A stretch of 64,000 nucleotides of DNA, taken from IMG/VR virus record IMGVR_UViG_3300027896_000011, positions 103,998 to 167,997 of that record. One strand, written 5' to 3'. The translations under genes were made by a program, and so were the position numbers. This stretch comes from a virus. The notes under the pieces were generated by a model, which did not search any database, was not told where the DNA came from, and saw only the letters and a list, made by a program, of their open reading frames with translations. Shown here in pieces: positions 1 to 6,906 of this stretch (its first letter is position 1; each line of letters opens with the position of its first letter).

Positions 1-342
1 TTCTGTGAGCTGTACCCCACAAAAGACATACTCTGCCCCCAATAACCCGATGGAATTGAAACAATTGGTGCAGCGTACACAGTACGCACAACCGCAACAA
101 TATTTGCAGTCACTGCAATTAGTGCAACTCAAACACAATTCACAATACGCACAAATACTGCACTGTAGGCAATTTATACAGTAACCGCACGTGGTACAGT
201 GCAAACAATTGAAACAGTTATTACACAGAATGCATTCTAAACAATTTTTGCATTCAGTGTTATTTGTTATTTTAAGATTAACTTCCTTCGCAAATTTTTG
301 TAACTCTTCTGTGTTTGCTGCGACTATCTGTTCTCTAGTCAT
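1..342 (-). CDS. (Cys-x-x)n repeat protein, C-terminus beyond window
   Basis: The frame runs from ATG at 342 to the left edge without a stop, so the gene is partial. Residues 1-30 are an ordinary polar helix-like lead. Then cysteine occupies every third residue for 22 consecutive triplets (codons at 250 down to 61, spaced exactly 9 bases), with one extra cysteine inside. After that comes a non-repetitive, more hydrophobic tail. The start overlaps the end of the upstream gene by 8 bases, so it is translationally coupled. I do not recognise the family. The spacing would suit a metal- or cluster-binding rod or a disulphide-stacked helix; that is inference. Confidence 0.85.
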   Translation of the reverse strand, partial: MTREQIVAANTEELQKFAKEVNLKITNNTECKNCLECILCNNCFNCLHCTTCGYCINCLQCSICAYCELCLSCTNCSDCKYCCGCAYCVRCTNCFNSIGLLGAEYVFCGVQLTE

Positions 343-520
343 TTGGTTCTCCGTTTTTTGGTTTCTTTGGTTTTTTATCACGAAGTTTTTCCATGCATTT
401 CTTGCAAAAGCTCAAAGGTCTGCCGGTAGAGGGTGAGCAGATCATCTTGTCTCCTGTAAAGTCCTCCTTGCACTCATAACAATGGAAGAGATTTACTGAG
501 GACGGTAACCCTTTTAACAT
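335..520 (-). CDS. Small zinc-ribbon-like protein
   Basis: A 61-residue protein with CxxC at residues 14-17 and a second CxxC about 23 residues later, a likely four-cysteine zinc site, followed by a lysine/proline-rich tail. GGAGG lies just upstream of the ATG. It sits between a small membrane peptide gene and the Cys-x-x repeat gene, all on the minus strand and overlapping or nearly so, suggesting one operon. Function unknown. Confidence 0.75.
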   Translation of the reverse strand: MLKGLPSSVNLFHCYECKEDFTGDKMICSPSTGRPLSFCKKCMEKLRDKKPKKPKNGEPND

Positions 521-524
521 TCCC

Positions 525-629
525 CTACCTCCGGTTTATGTATTTCTTTAGGAGCATTTGTGCTCCTGCCATCAATAACCCGTAGGCTACTGACCCTGTC
601 AGAATCCAAATTATCATGTGGTTCTCCAT
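525..629 (-). CDS. Small single-span membrane peptide
   Basis: A 34-residue ORF starting MENHM with one hydrophobic stretch (about residues 5-26) and a basic end (KKYINRR). A GGAG-type ribosome site lies about 8 bases upstream. Its stop codon sits inside the ribosome site of the next gene (520), which argues it is real. Function unknown; small phage membrane peptides are often lysis- or exclusion-related, but nothing here shows that. Confidence 0.6.
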   Translation of the reverse strand: MENHMIIWILTGSVAYGLLMAGAQMLLKKYINRR

Positions 630-697
630 TGGTTGTCTCCGGTTATCCGCCGGAGAGAATAATGAGAATTACTTACTGTTCATTCTCATACATATTA

Positions 698-705
698 CTT
701 ATCCC
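698..705 (-). promoter_or_regulatory. Candidate phage promoter element (GGGATAAG, minus)
   Basis: On the minus strand this reads GGGATAAG about 70 bases before the ATG at 629. It is a one-base variant of the GGTATAAG element found upstream of many isolated genes in this window. Confidence 0.4.
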
Positions 706-758
706 CGTTTATCCCTTCTTATTTACACTCTTCCGGCCGGATAGAATATGGATAAAGA

Positions 759-791
759 AAAGGACAGGGGTGCTGTATTCCCCTGTCCTTT
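759..791 (-). terminator. Hairpin terminator
   Basis: A perfect 12 bp stem (AAAGGACAGGGG and its complement) with a 9-base loop lies just past the 3' end of the minus-strand gene ending at 822. In the minus direction it is followed by a T-rich run, as expected for intrinsic termination of that gene chain. Confidence 0.7.
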
Positions 792-821
792 ACTCTTAAT
801 CGGCCGGATAAAGAAGTATTA

Positions 822-1055
822 TTATGATTTTATTTTCTTTGCTGCACCTATATGTTCCCCACGCTCTATAGAGATTGCTAAGCCACTTCCAGTTCGCATT
901 GGCCAATTATGTATATACGCCAACAGATCAGCACGCTCTGGAAGTCGACCATAGTGGCAACACTCGTGCTCCACTACTCCATTGAAGTCATTCCACTCGT
1001 CCTCTGGTCCGGCGGATAGGACCGCAATTTCCTGCTTGCAGATTGCGCATTTCAT
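822..1055 (-). CDS. MKCAIC-family small zinc-binding protein
   Basis: A 77-residue protein starting MKCAICKQE, a CxxC knuckle, with a further Cys pair near residue 33 and a C-terminal half containing RADLLAYI and SIERGEHIGAAKK. It is clearly paralogous to the genes at 1052-1303 and, most closely, 23565-23786, whose C-terminal halves share the same words. The ATG overlaps the previous gene's TGA. It is the last gene of the minus-strand mini-gene chain, ending near a hairpin terminator. Probable zinc-binding protein of unknown role. Confidence 0.8.
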   Translation of the reverse strand: MKCAICKQEIAVLSAGPEDEWNDFNGVVEHECCHYGRLPERADLLAYIHNWPMRTGSGLAISIERGEHIGAAKKIKS

Positions 1056-1303
1056 GGCTTGAACCTCTCAGCCATCCCTTCGTGTAGTCCTCGTTCAATT
1101 ATTTCCGCTACTTGGCCGGATGTAAAAATAGAAGATACTGATCGTAATAATGCCAATACATCAGCACGTTCTTTTTTAACTGCATCTTGCACTAACTGGC
1201 AATTCACATGTGTGATGATGCCTTCCTTTTCTTCATCCCCTGGAGTGGTACAAGCACCAGCCCATGGCAAATCTATATGTTGTTTACAGATTGCGCATTT
1301 CAT
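1052..1303 (-). CDS. MKCAIC-family small zinc-binding protein
   Basis: I start it at the ATG at 1303, which overlaps the upstream TGA and gives the same MKCAICKQ opening as its neighbour; a longer frame upstream is a shadow. 83 residues: CxxC, then KKERADVLALL, then an IIERGLHEGMAERFKP end. The final codons AAG CCA TGA also supply the next gene's start. Unknown function. Confidence 0.78.
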   Translation of the reverse strand: MKCAICKQHIDLPWAGACTTPGDEEKEGIITHVNCQLVQDAVKKERADVLALLRSVSSIFTSGQVAEIIERGLHEGMAERFKP

Positions 1304-1488
1304 GGCCTGCTTCTTCTCTCGAAACGCCAAATCACACAGTCGTCTTTGGTTTGCTCGACCAAAACGCATTCTTCTATGGGCGCGCCAGTCTCCATAAGGA
1401 ATGCCCACAGCAGCGCGTTTTGAAATCGCAGGCGCACACCAGATGCCTCCTGCATTAGATTCGTCGTGCAAAGCTCCAGCAACGTCAT
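1300..1488 (-). CDS. Hypothetical small protein in mini-gene chain
   Basis: 62 residues (MTLLELCTTNL...), placed by ATGA overlap with the genes on both sides. It lacks the CxxC opening of the MKCAIC family and resembles nothing I recognise. The base composition is GC-rich like the rest of the chain. Confidence 0.6.
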   Translation of the reverse strand: MTLLELCTTNLMQEASGVRLRFQNALLWAFLMETGAPIEECVLVEQTKDDCVIWRFERRSRP

Positions 1489-1577
1489 GGCCTGCACCAC
1501 ACTTCAATCACGACCGTCGCGCAGAATGCAGCGGCAACCAGGGCGAAGCCGAGCGCGGGGCGCGCGTCGTATGTCAT
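1485..1577 (-). CDS. Small membrane peptide in mini-gene chain
   Basis: 30 residues, MTYDARP followed by an alanine/valine-rich hydrophobic segment and ending WCRP. The start overlaps the previous stop (ATGA) and its own stop overlaps the next start. Likely a one-span membrane peptide; function unknown. Confidence 0.5.
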   Translation of the reverse strand: MTYDARPALGFALVAAAFCATVVIEVWCRP

Positions 1578-1753
1578 GGCTTCACCTTTCCCGCTGCGCC
1601 TACGTGCTCGCCGCGCTTCTTCAGCTCGACGTCGCACTCTTCGTGCCCATTCGGCATCACCGTCTCGTGCGCGGAGACAATCCCGTGCTGGCGGATGATC
1701 GCGAGCACTGGCTTCCTGGCAGGCACCGGCTTGCCGCAAATTGCACAATTCAT
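1574..1753 (-). CDS. MNCAIC-family small zinc-binding protein
   Basis: 59 residues: MNCAICGKPVP opening, HEECD in the middle, and the end KKRGEHVGAAGKVKP. That end is nearly identical to the end of the protein at 23565-23786 (GDHVGAAGKEKP). The last codons carry GGAAAGGTG 5-6 bases before the next ATG, so the conserved C-terminus doubles as the next gene's ribosome site. Confidence 0.75.
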   Translation of the reverse strand: MNCAICGKPVPARKPVLAIIRQHGIVSAHETVMPNGHEECDVELKKRGEHVGAAGKVKP

Positions 1754-1791
1754 TGTTCCTCCTTCATGTCCGCATAGTCTGCGCGCTTCAT
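1750..1791 (-). pseudogene. Truncated MKRAD-family mini-ORF
   Basis: A 13-residue ORF, MKRADYADMKEEQ, lies between two overlapping genes. Its first nine residues match the start of the 63-residue protein at 24454-24645 (MKRADFEAM). I read it as a decayed or shortened copy of that gene, kept perhaps only for translational coupling: AAGGAGGAACAATGA contains a strong ribosome site for the next gene. Confidence 0.55.
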
Positions 1792-2018
1792 GGCTTCATC
1801 TCTGCTGTAGTATATGTCCACAATTTGTAGCGTAAAACGATTGCGTCATCAGTAAGCTCTTTGTCCGGAGTTGAAGAGAGTTCATTTTTAATCGATTTAA
1901 TGAACTCGATCAAATCTTCTAGAGCTTTTAATCGAGTTGTGCCCGTTCCTATTAAATCTAAGTACTTATCATGGGCCGTCCATATTCCTGGTCCATGGTC
2001 AATCAGTTCAATACTCAT
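1788..2018 (-). CDS. Hypothetical protein
   Basis: 76 residues from MSIELIDHG, start fixed by ATGA overlap with the upstream gene. It has an amphipathic helical middle (LIEFIKSIKNEL) and ends TAEMKP, giving the AAGCCATGA junction seen throughout this chain. No family recognised. Confidence 0.7.
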   Translation of the reverse strand: MSIELIDHGPGIWTAHDKYLDLIGTGTTRLKALEDLIEFIKSIKNELSSTPDKELTDDAIVLRYKLWTYTTAEMKP

Positions 2019-2488
2019 GGCCGCCACGCTATCGTTGCCTCATAGCTTTCATTTGCGCACTCTTTTTCTCTTTCGATGTCTGCATCACTATTTTTCTTTT
2101 GTGCTTCTTGTTTGCGCGTATCTAAGCATTTTACATGACTTCTATGCCCACACTGATTGCAACGATATACTAAGCACTCTATCGCATCAATTGGATGTGA
2201 AGTGTATACCCCTGGACCGGATGGAAATTGATATGACGGGCCAGTAAATCCATTGGCACCGCACTTTTGGCATTTAGCTGAGTGCTCTTCTAGAAGCAGA
2301 GGCACAGTTTCTTCTTTGACTTGCGTCTGAATGCACTCAGGCAGACGTATTGCCCAGCGTGGCTCAGAGGGGTCACGCTCGCGGAGTATTTGATCGAACA
2401 TTTTACACTTTAGTGGTTTGCTAACAAGAAACTGGCAATGCCCACAGGTTTTTTCTTCGCAATTGATGTTAAATGAGATTCTTTTCAT
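2015..2488 (-). CDS. Cysteine-rich, probably zinc-binding protein
   Basis: 157 residues with two cysteine groups: CEEKTCGHC near residue 10, then CQKCG and CNQCGHRSHVKC further on, plausibly two zinc sites. It opens the minus-strand mini-gene chain that runs to 822. It ends AWRP, with the stop overlapping the next ATG. Function unknown. Confidence 0.75.
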   Translation of the reverse strand: MKRISFNINCEEKTCGHCQFLVSKPLKCKMFDQILRERDPSEPRWAIRLPECIQTQVKEETVPLLLEEHSAKCQKCGANGFTGPSYQFPSGPGVYTSHPIDAIECLVYRCNQCGHRSHVKCLDTRKQEAQKKNSDADIEREKECANESYEATIAWRP

Positions 2489-2526
2489 GTTCTCGTCCTT
2501 TCTATTTCAAAGACTAAGTACCAGCG

Positions 2527-2652
2527 TTATTGTAATGACGTTGGAAACTTTGGCGAAGGCTCGCACCATTTACGAATAACCATAATCAGCAGTACAAGAG
2601 GCCAAATCAGAAAAGTCTTAATGGCCATCTTTTTTGGGTGTGGTTCAGCCAT
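2527..2652 (-). CDS. Small membrane peptide
   Basis: 41 residues, MAEPHPKKMAIK then a hydrophobic span and a basic RKWCEPS tail; one transmembrane segment with the N-terminus basic. AGGAAAGG lies about 10 bases upstream. It sits alone between the genes at 2488 and 2688. Function unknown. Confidence 0.6.
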   Translation of the reverse strand: MAEPHPKKMAIKTFLIWPLVLLIMVIRKWCEPSPKFPTSLQ

Positions 2653-2687
2653 GTTTTCCTTTCCTAATCCGCCGGAGAATAGAGGAG

Positions 2688-3344
2688 TTATGCTTTTATA
2701 AGTTTACCTTCTCCATCACAACGATAAAGTACATTCGGCTCAATTCCATTTTCTCCTACATACCCTACCGTGATTCTACGTCTTCCACTGTCATACCAGT
2801 CTAATGCTATGACTCCCCTTTCTCCTGCCGCTGCTCGTGAAAAGTATCCTCCTATATTCTTTGAGTGCTCTCCTCCTATATTTATTGAATGCCTTCCTCC
2901 TATATTCTCTGAATAATCTCCTCCTATATTGCCAGCATTTTCTGTATTGAGACTGTAGGCTATAGCTTTATTCTGCCCTCCATGGTTCTTTATGAACTTA
3001 GTAGCCTCATATTGATCACCACAGAATACAACGTTTCCATATGGAAATTTGATCTTATCGCCGTCTATATTTACTACTTTTTGTAAAGACACTTCTACAA
3101 CCAACCATTTTGCGTCTTTATCCCCTGCTAGAAATGCGCCAATACCTTCCCCCCAAAGCAGCCCATGAAGGCCATGCCCACAATATGGTTGTGGGCTCCA
3201 ATCATCACACTTCACCGGACCAGAAGAAGGCCATTGAAAGCTACCGTAATTACTTTGTAAGTTTTGATCACATGTGCGAAGTACTAATGCTTTGCCTCTA
3301 GGCAGCTTATAGGCCGTTTCTTTTTGTGTTTTCTTTTTTGTCAT
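2688..3344 (-). CDS. Phage accessory protein with CGHGLHGLLWGEG motif and NIGG octapeptide repeats
   Basis: 218 residues. The central CGHGLHGLLWGEG segment followed by KWLVVEV resembles a widespread uncharacterised phage/bacterial family (I believe DUF7666-like; not verifiable here). Residues about 138-165 carry four tandem NIGGxxSx octapeptides. The C-terminus is beta-rich. A GGGATAAG element lies about 50 bases upstream, and the gene's 3' end abuts a CCGCCGGAGAAT motif. Function unknown. Confidence 0.75.
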   Translation of the reverse strand: MTKKKTQKETAYKLPRGKALVLRTCDQNLQSNYGSFQWPSSGPVKCDDWSPQPYCGHGLHGLLWGEGIGAFLAGDKDAKWLVVEVSLQKVVNIDGDKIKFPYGNVVFCGDQYEATKFIKNHGGQNKAIAYSLNTENAGNIGGDYSENIGGRHSINIGGEHSKNIGGYFSRAAAGERGVIALDWYDSGRRRITVGYVGENGIEPNVLYRCDGEGKLIKA

Positions 3345-3391
3345 TGTTTTGTCCTTTGATCATTACAAGGGTATTGTTGCTTCATATGATT

Positions 3392-3399
3392 CTTATCCC
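3392..3399 (-). promoter_or_regulatory. Candidate phage promoter element (GGGATAAG, minus)
   Basis: Minus-strand GGGATAAG, 47 bases before the ATG at 3344, the same spacing seen for GGTATAAG elements elsewhere in the window. Confidence 0.45.
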
Positions 3400-3960
3400 T
3401 GTTATACGTTCTTTTTTGCTGATGAAGCTCTACTAAGACTCATCACTCTTTCCCGGCCGGAGAATAGAGGAAGATTGATACGTGGAGAGTATGGTTCTCT
3501 TCCTGTACTTCCCTAATTCTCCCCATACTCTCCCATTTCCTAATCGGCCGGATAAAGGAGAGAGGGATGTTGGGGGTGGGGATTACTGCTCTTCTATATA
3601 CTACCCATATCCAGTTTCTTCTTGTGCGAGGCGTAAATGATTTCATTTTTTCAGAGAGTTGGTCAGGTTTTTTACAATAGAAAGTATTTATCTGGATGAT
3701 GATCAATTTTATAACGCACTTCCAAATTCCTTAATGATATCATATAGTTAAGTCACTTAGATCTGAATCTTAAAATGGTAATTTCTAAGTGCTTAATATT
3801 ATTTGCTTATTAATTGTGTTTGAGCTATTATTTAAAAAGATTTATGAGGCATTTATTATGAGAGCTGAAGGCATATTACCAATCGATTAGGAAAGGGGAG
3901 ACTTTATCAATCTTTTCTTAACCTATTTACACTGGGAGAGGCATCATCAAGGAGGAGCAT
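3400..3960. other. Divergent regulatory region without genes
   Basis: It separates the minus-strand block from plus-strand genes. It holds CCGGCCGG-type motifs at 3453 and 3545, and an 11 bp inverted repeat (3484-3494 with 3523-3533, GGAGAGTATGG arms). The rest is AT-rich sequence with no convincing ORF. AAGGAGGAG at the right end is the ribosome site for the gene at 3961. Confidence 0.5.
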
Positions 3961-4155
3961 ATGTACAGAACAACGACACAGAGCAACATCAAACCAATAC
4001 ACAAACATACACTAATGATCATATCACCGGGATATGAGGAACAAGAAACAGTAGCAAGGTGTACAGCATGTGATCACATCATATTAATAGAAGCCGGAGA
4101 AACTGAAGAAGTTAATACTTTCAGTTATTCCCGGTCTAGTGATTATAAAAACTAA
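3961..4155 (+). CDS. Small hypothetical protein
   Basis: 64 residues with one CTAC pair, preceded by a strong AAGGAGG ribosome site 7 bases from the ATG. First plus-strand gene after the divergent region. The composition is polar and no family is recognised. Confidence 0.65.
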   Translation: MYRTTTQSNIKPIHKHTLMIISPGYEEQETVARCTACDHIILIEAGETEEVNTFSYSRSSDYKN

Positions 4156-4283
4156 GATATAATTAGCTGATCATAAATATGAAAGTATTTGTGTGCCCAG
4201 TTAGCTATATCCTGTTGAAAAGAGCCACCCTTATTGACCCAGGGTCGGGAGTATTAGGAACTGTAGATGACTTGACATAACAT

Positions 4284-4361
4284 GTCATGATCTACACAGG
4301 GTAGGAGGTATTAGATATTTTGATTGATCTAACTTAACGAGTCATGATCTACATAGGGTAG
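4284..4361 (+). repeat. Direct repeat pair, operator-like
   Basis: Two copies of GTCATGATCTACAYAGGGTAG (4284-4304 and 4341-4361), 57 bases apart. The first is also the right arm of an inverted repeat with GTAGATGAC just upstream. They lie in a 450 bp gene-free stretch upstream of the gene at 4607, as expected of repressor or activator binding sites. No protein partner is evident. Confidence 0.5.
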
Positions 4362-4552
4362 TTATTGCTGGGTATTTTATTTGATCTAATCCATGCAATA
4401 TTGCCTGATCAATCTGATTAATAAAGTATTTAAGTAATCAAGCAGGTAATCTCGGTATGGTAAAAATTTAGGGTATACACAATATGCCCCCAGCCTCAAC
4501 TGGATATAATACTCTTTATCTATTCCGGCGGAGAAAGAAGGGGAGGATGTGA

Positions 4553-4560
4553 GGTATAAG
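4553..4560 (+). promoter_or_regulatory. Candidate phage promoter element (GGTATAAG)
   Basis: GGTATAAG 46 bases before the ATG at 4607, preceded by a CCGGCGGA motif at 4525. One of 11 exact copies in the window. Confidence 0.55.
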
Positions 4561-4606
4561 GAATGTGTAGAGGGAGTTTGGCACTCAATCAAAAGGGGGA
4601 ATAGAA

Positions 4607-4792
4607 ATGTTCAACAAGGTCAAAGTGTTTCATGCAACCACCCGGAGGAATAGGGAGCTACTAGGAGATGTGATCACTGAGTGGTTAAGGAGCTCTGAAG
4701 AAGAAGTAATAGATTATCAGGTTAGACAAACATCAGATAGAGAGTATCACTGTGTCAGTCTGGTATTTTTTCTAAAAGGACAAAACACATAA
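4607..4792 (+). CDS. Small hypothetical protein
   Basis: 61 residues, AAGGGGG ribosome site upstream, own candidate promoter at 4553 and own terminator at 4812, so it appears to be a single-gene transcription unit. Alternating charged and hydrophobic residues suggest a small alpha/beta fold. No family recognised. Confidence 0.7.
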   Translation: MFNKVKVFHATTRRNRELLGDVITEWLRSSEEEVIDYQVRQTSDREYHCVSLVFFLKGQNT

Positions 4793-4811
4793 GACATTCA
4801 GAACTGAATAG

Positions 4812-4837
4812 AACAAATGGATTATTCCATTTGTTTT
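4812..4837 (+). terminator. Intrinsic terminator
   Basis: ACAAATGGA / TCCATTTGT stem with a 4-base loop, followed by TTTT, 20 bases after the stop of the gene at 4607. Confidence 0.7.
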
Positions 4838-4868
4838 AGCCATCTTTCAGAAATTTTAACATTCTTCG

Positions 4869-4876
4869 GGTATAAG
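4869..4876 (+). promoter_or_regulatory. Candidate phage promoter element (GGTATAAG)
   Basis: GGTATAAG followed by a second TATAA-like stretch, 65 bases before the ATG at 4942. Confidence 0.55.
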
Positions 4877-4941
4877 TATAAAAGTAGTAAGGATATTCAA
4901 TTATGAAAGACCTCAACTACGTTTAGACCAAGGAGAGTGAC

Positions 4942-5604
4942 ATGATCAAAGTGGACGTTAAAACAATTGATGTAATAATTCAAGGCAAGCCTGGAAGCCC
5001 ATTAGTTATCCATCAGTTCGGAGAAAAGGTAAAAGAAGAGATACGAAGAAAGCAACAGAAGAAGGCTAAAGCTAAGAAAGATGATCGCCACCCAGAACAA
5101 GAATTTCTAGACGCTCGATACATCAATGATAAAGGACAAGAGTGTGCGCCGATAACAGCATTGAAAAAGTGTATGGTAGCAGCTGGAACGGCTATGGATA
5201 ATCTGACTAAGGTAGCTATTCGGCAGGCATTGTTTGTAATGCCACCAGAAGATACTGCCTCATGGTTGGTGCCGATAAAGACATTGGATGGTAAAGATGC
5301 GGTTGGAGTTATGCGTGAAGACGCTGTGACAATTGGAATTAACACTCGAGGATTAGCCTATCGACCGTGTTATGATCAGTGGCAATTGAAGGTACGGGTA
5401 GAGTATAATCCCAGATTGATATCGAAAGACCAGTTGGAGAGTTTAATAGCGCATGCTGGGTGGGGAGTTGGGTTATGTGAGGGTAGGCCAGAGAGGACGA
5501 GTGCCTTAGGGTGGGGGAGGTTTGATGTAGTCAGTGTTGAAGCTGTTTCAGATGTTCCACCTGGTGGGGTAGAGCATAAGAATAAGATAGAGATTGCGGC
5601 ATAG
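4942..5604 (+). CDS. Unknown protein with RAMP-like glycine-rich C-terminal loop
   Basis: 220 residues, AGGAGAGTG just upstream of the ATG. A lysine-rich helix occupies residues about 30-45. The C-terminal half ends in a glycine-rich segment (GWGVGLCEGRPERTSALGWGRF, with G-W-G ... G-W-G spaced 15 residues), recalling the G-x-G loop of RAMP/ferredoxin-like RNA-binding proteins such as Cas6/Cas7. That resemblance is a pattern match only; no Cas neighbours exist. It has its own promoter element and is followed by a long repeat-rich untranslated tail ending at 6268, all probably one transcript. Confidence 0.8.
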   Translation: MIKVDVKTIDVIIQGKPGSPLVIHQFGEKVKEEIRRKQQKKAKAKKDDRHPEQEFLDARYINDKGQECAPITALKKCMVAAGTAMDNLTKVAIRQALFVMPPEDTASWLVPIKTLDGKDAVGVMREDAVTIGINTRGLAYRPCYDQWQLKVRVEYNPRLISKDQLESLIAHAGWGVGLCEGRPERTSALGWGRFDVVSVEAVSDVPPGGVEHKNKIEIAA

Positions 5605-5612
5605 AATAAAAG

Positions 5613-6185
5613 GTATGGCAGGTACGATTGGGTGCTGAGCAGTAATGTGTTGTATTGTTAGGTAAGGCAGGAGAGGTGAAGTGCAGTATTAAGTGGTCGA
5701 GTAAAATTTGGTAAGGCAGGAGAGGTGAGGTCTAGTGTTAAGTGGTCGAGTCTGATAAGGTGATGTGAGACAGGTGAGGTATAGTGTTAAGTGGTCGAGT
5801 CTGATAAGGTTTAGTGAGGCAGGAGTGGTGGGGAGCGATTAAGTGATGTGAGGTCGAGTGAGGCAGGAAAGGTAAAGTCGGGTTTTGTGTTTTCCAGTTG
5901 AGTAAGATTAGGCAGGACTGGTGCGATTGTGTGAGGTATGATCAAGTGATATAAGGTTTGGCAGGAAAGGTGAGATAGAGTCAGATAATGTGTTGTATTG
6001 TTAGGTAAGGCAGGACTGGTGTTATCTAGTGAGATGGAGCATTATGAGGTATGGTTTAGTGCTATAAGGTTTGGCAGGACTGGCGAAGTGAAGTTTTGTG
6101 AGGTACGGTTAAGTAAGGCAGGAATGGTTTAGTGGCGTGGGGTGTGATCTTTGAGATGTAAGATTTGGCAGGTGGAGTGAGGTCC
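5613..6185 (+). repeat. G-rich imperfect tandem repeats in a 3' untranslated region or ncRNA
   Basis: About a dozen degenerate copies, roughly every 45-55 bases, of a core AGGCAGGAnnGGTG; the best three also share GTTAAGTGGTCGAGT. The plus strand is very poor in C apart from the one in each core. No ORF of meaningful size lies on either strand. It follows the gene at 4942 with no terminator between and ends at a strong terminator, so it is probably transcribed. The core resembles a Shine-Dalgarno sequence. Confidence 0.75.
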
Positions 6186-6218
6186 AGTAATATTTAGTGA
6201 AGTGAACCTAGGTAAGGG

Positions 6219-6268
6219 AATAGGTGTTGATTAAAACCAATTGGTTTTAATCAACACCTATTTTTATT
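6219..6268 (+). terminator. Perfect 40 bp palindromic terminator
   Basis: Bases 6221-6260 form a perfect palindrome (arms TAGGTGTTGATTAAAACCAA and complement) followed by TTTTTATTT. This is a strong intrinsic terminator for the transcript carrying the repeat array; being symmetric it could also stop minus-strand transcription. Confidence 0.85.
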
Positions 6269-6302
6269 TAACCCCCTTCCGGCAAATAAGGAGGATAATT
6301 GA

Positions 6303-6310
6303 GGTATAAG
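6303..6310 (+). promoter_or_regulatory. Candidate phage promoter element (GGTATAAG)
   Basis: GGTATAAG 50 bases before the ATG at 6361, right after the palindromic terminator, at the head of the next gene run. Confidence 0.55.
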
Positions 6311-6360
6311 AAACATATGTGAACTTACTCATATATCTTTTGTGTAGTAGAAAGGATAAT

Positions 6361-6897
6361 ATGCCAAAGGGTGATACCAGAGTCTCTCGAGGGTTTAAAC
6401 CCGACCTGTGTGTTCAATGTAGAACTGGGTTAAGACCCAATCAGATTAAGCTATTCGACCCGAAATGTGAGGGTTGCTATCTCAAAAAGAAAAATGGTCT
6501 ACGAACTGGAACTGAACCAATTCCAAAAAGAAGACTCGGAGAGAAGTTCATAGACTATACAAAATTGAAGAAACAAAGAGACGCATTAGCTAGAGCAAAA
6601 AACCCAATAAAGGAGAGGACCATGTTTACAACATTGATACTATCAGCAATTCTATCGGTAACCCCGGCAAATGATGAAGAGTTAAGGTATGGCAATCCAT
6701 TCAACTCAATAACGGTATCGGCGTTCTATATTAATCCGTTTGAAACAACGGAAGAGAGATTAACTAAATTAGAGAAAGAGCTCATTAAGGATATGCCTTT
6801 GTCAGAGACAGAACGTATTGAAATCTATTATCAGGGTATAGCTGAGCAAATAATCTCAGAATTCATTGATACTACAGCAACCTTAGTGAAGTTTTGA
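6361..6897 (+). CDS. Zinc-ribbon protein fused in frame to a second, possibly exported, protein
   Basis: ATG at 6361 with GAAAGGA upstream. Residues 1-87 contain CVQC and CEGC and the sequence KKKNGLRTGTEP, matching the paralogue at 11572-11817. At 6622 an in-frame ATG has its own AAGGAGAGG ribosome site and begins MFTTLILSAILSVTPA, a signal-peptide-like start followed by a 75-residue helical protein. No stop separates the halves. Either two genes fused by loss of a stop codon, or one reading frame making both a long and a short product. Confidence 0.75.
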   Translation: MPKGDTRVSRGFKPDLCVQCRTGLRPNQIKLFDPKCEGCYLKKKNGLRTGTEPIPKRRLGEKFIDYTKLKKQRDALARAKNPIKERTMFTTLILSAILSVTPANDEELRYGNPFNSITVSAFYINPFETTEERLTKLEKELIKDMPLSETERIEIYYQGIAEQIISEFIDTTATLVKF

Positions 6898-6906
6898 GGA
6901 GAACAC

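Noticed and set aside
3443-3706. 87-codon minus ORF
   Set aside because: It runs through the CCGGCCGG motifs and an inverted repeat in the divergent regulatory region, has no ribosome site and has an unlikely amino acid composition.
4386-4592. 68-codon minus ORF
   Set aside because: It overlaps the candidate promoter and leader of the gene at 4607 on the opposite strand and has no ribosome site.
5605-6230. CRISPR array
   Set aside because: Repeats are degenerate, about 14 conserved bases with uneven spacing, and no cas genes are present; spacers are not distinct from repeats.
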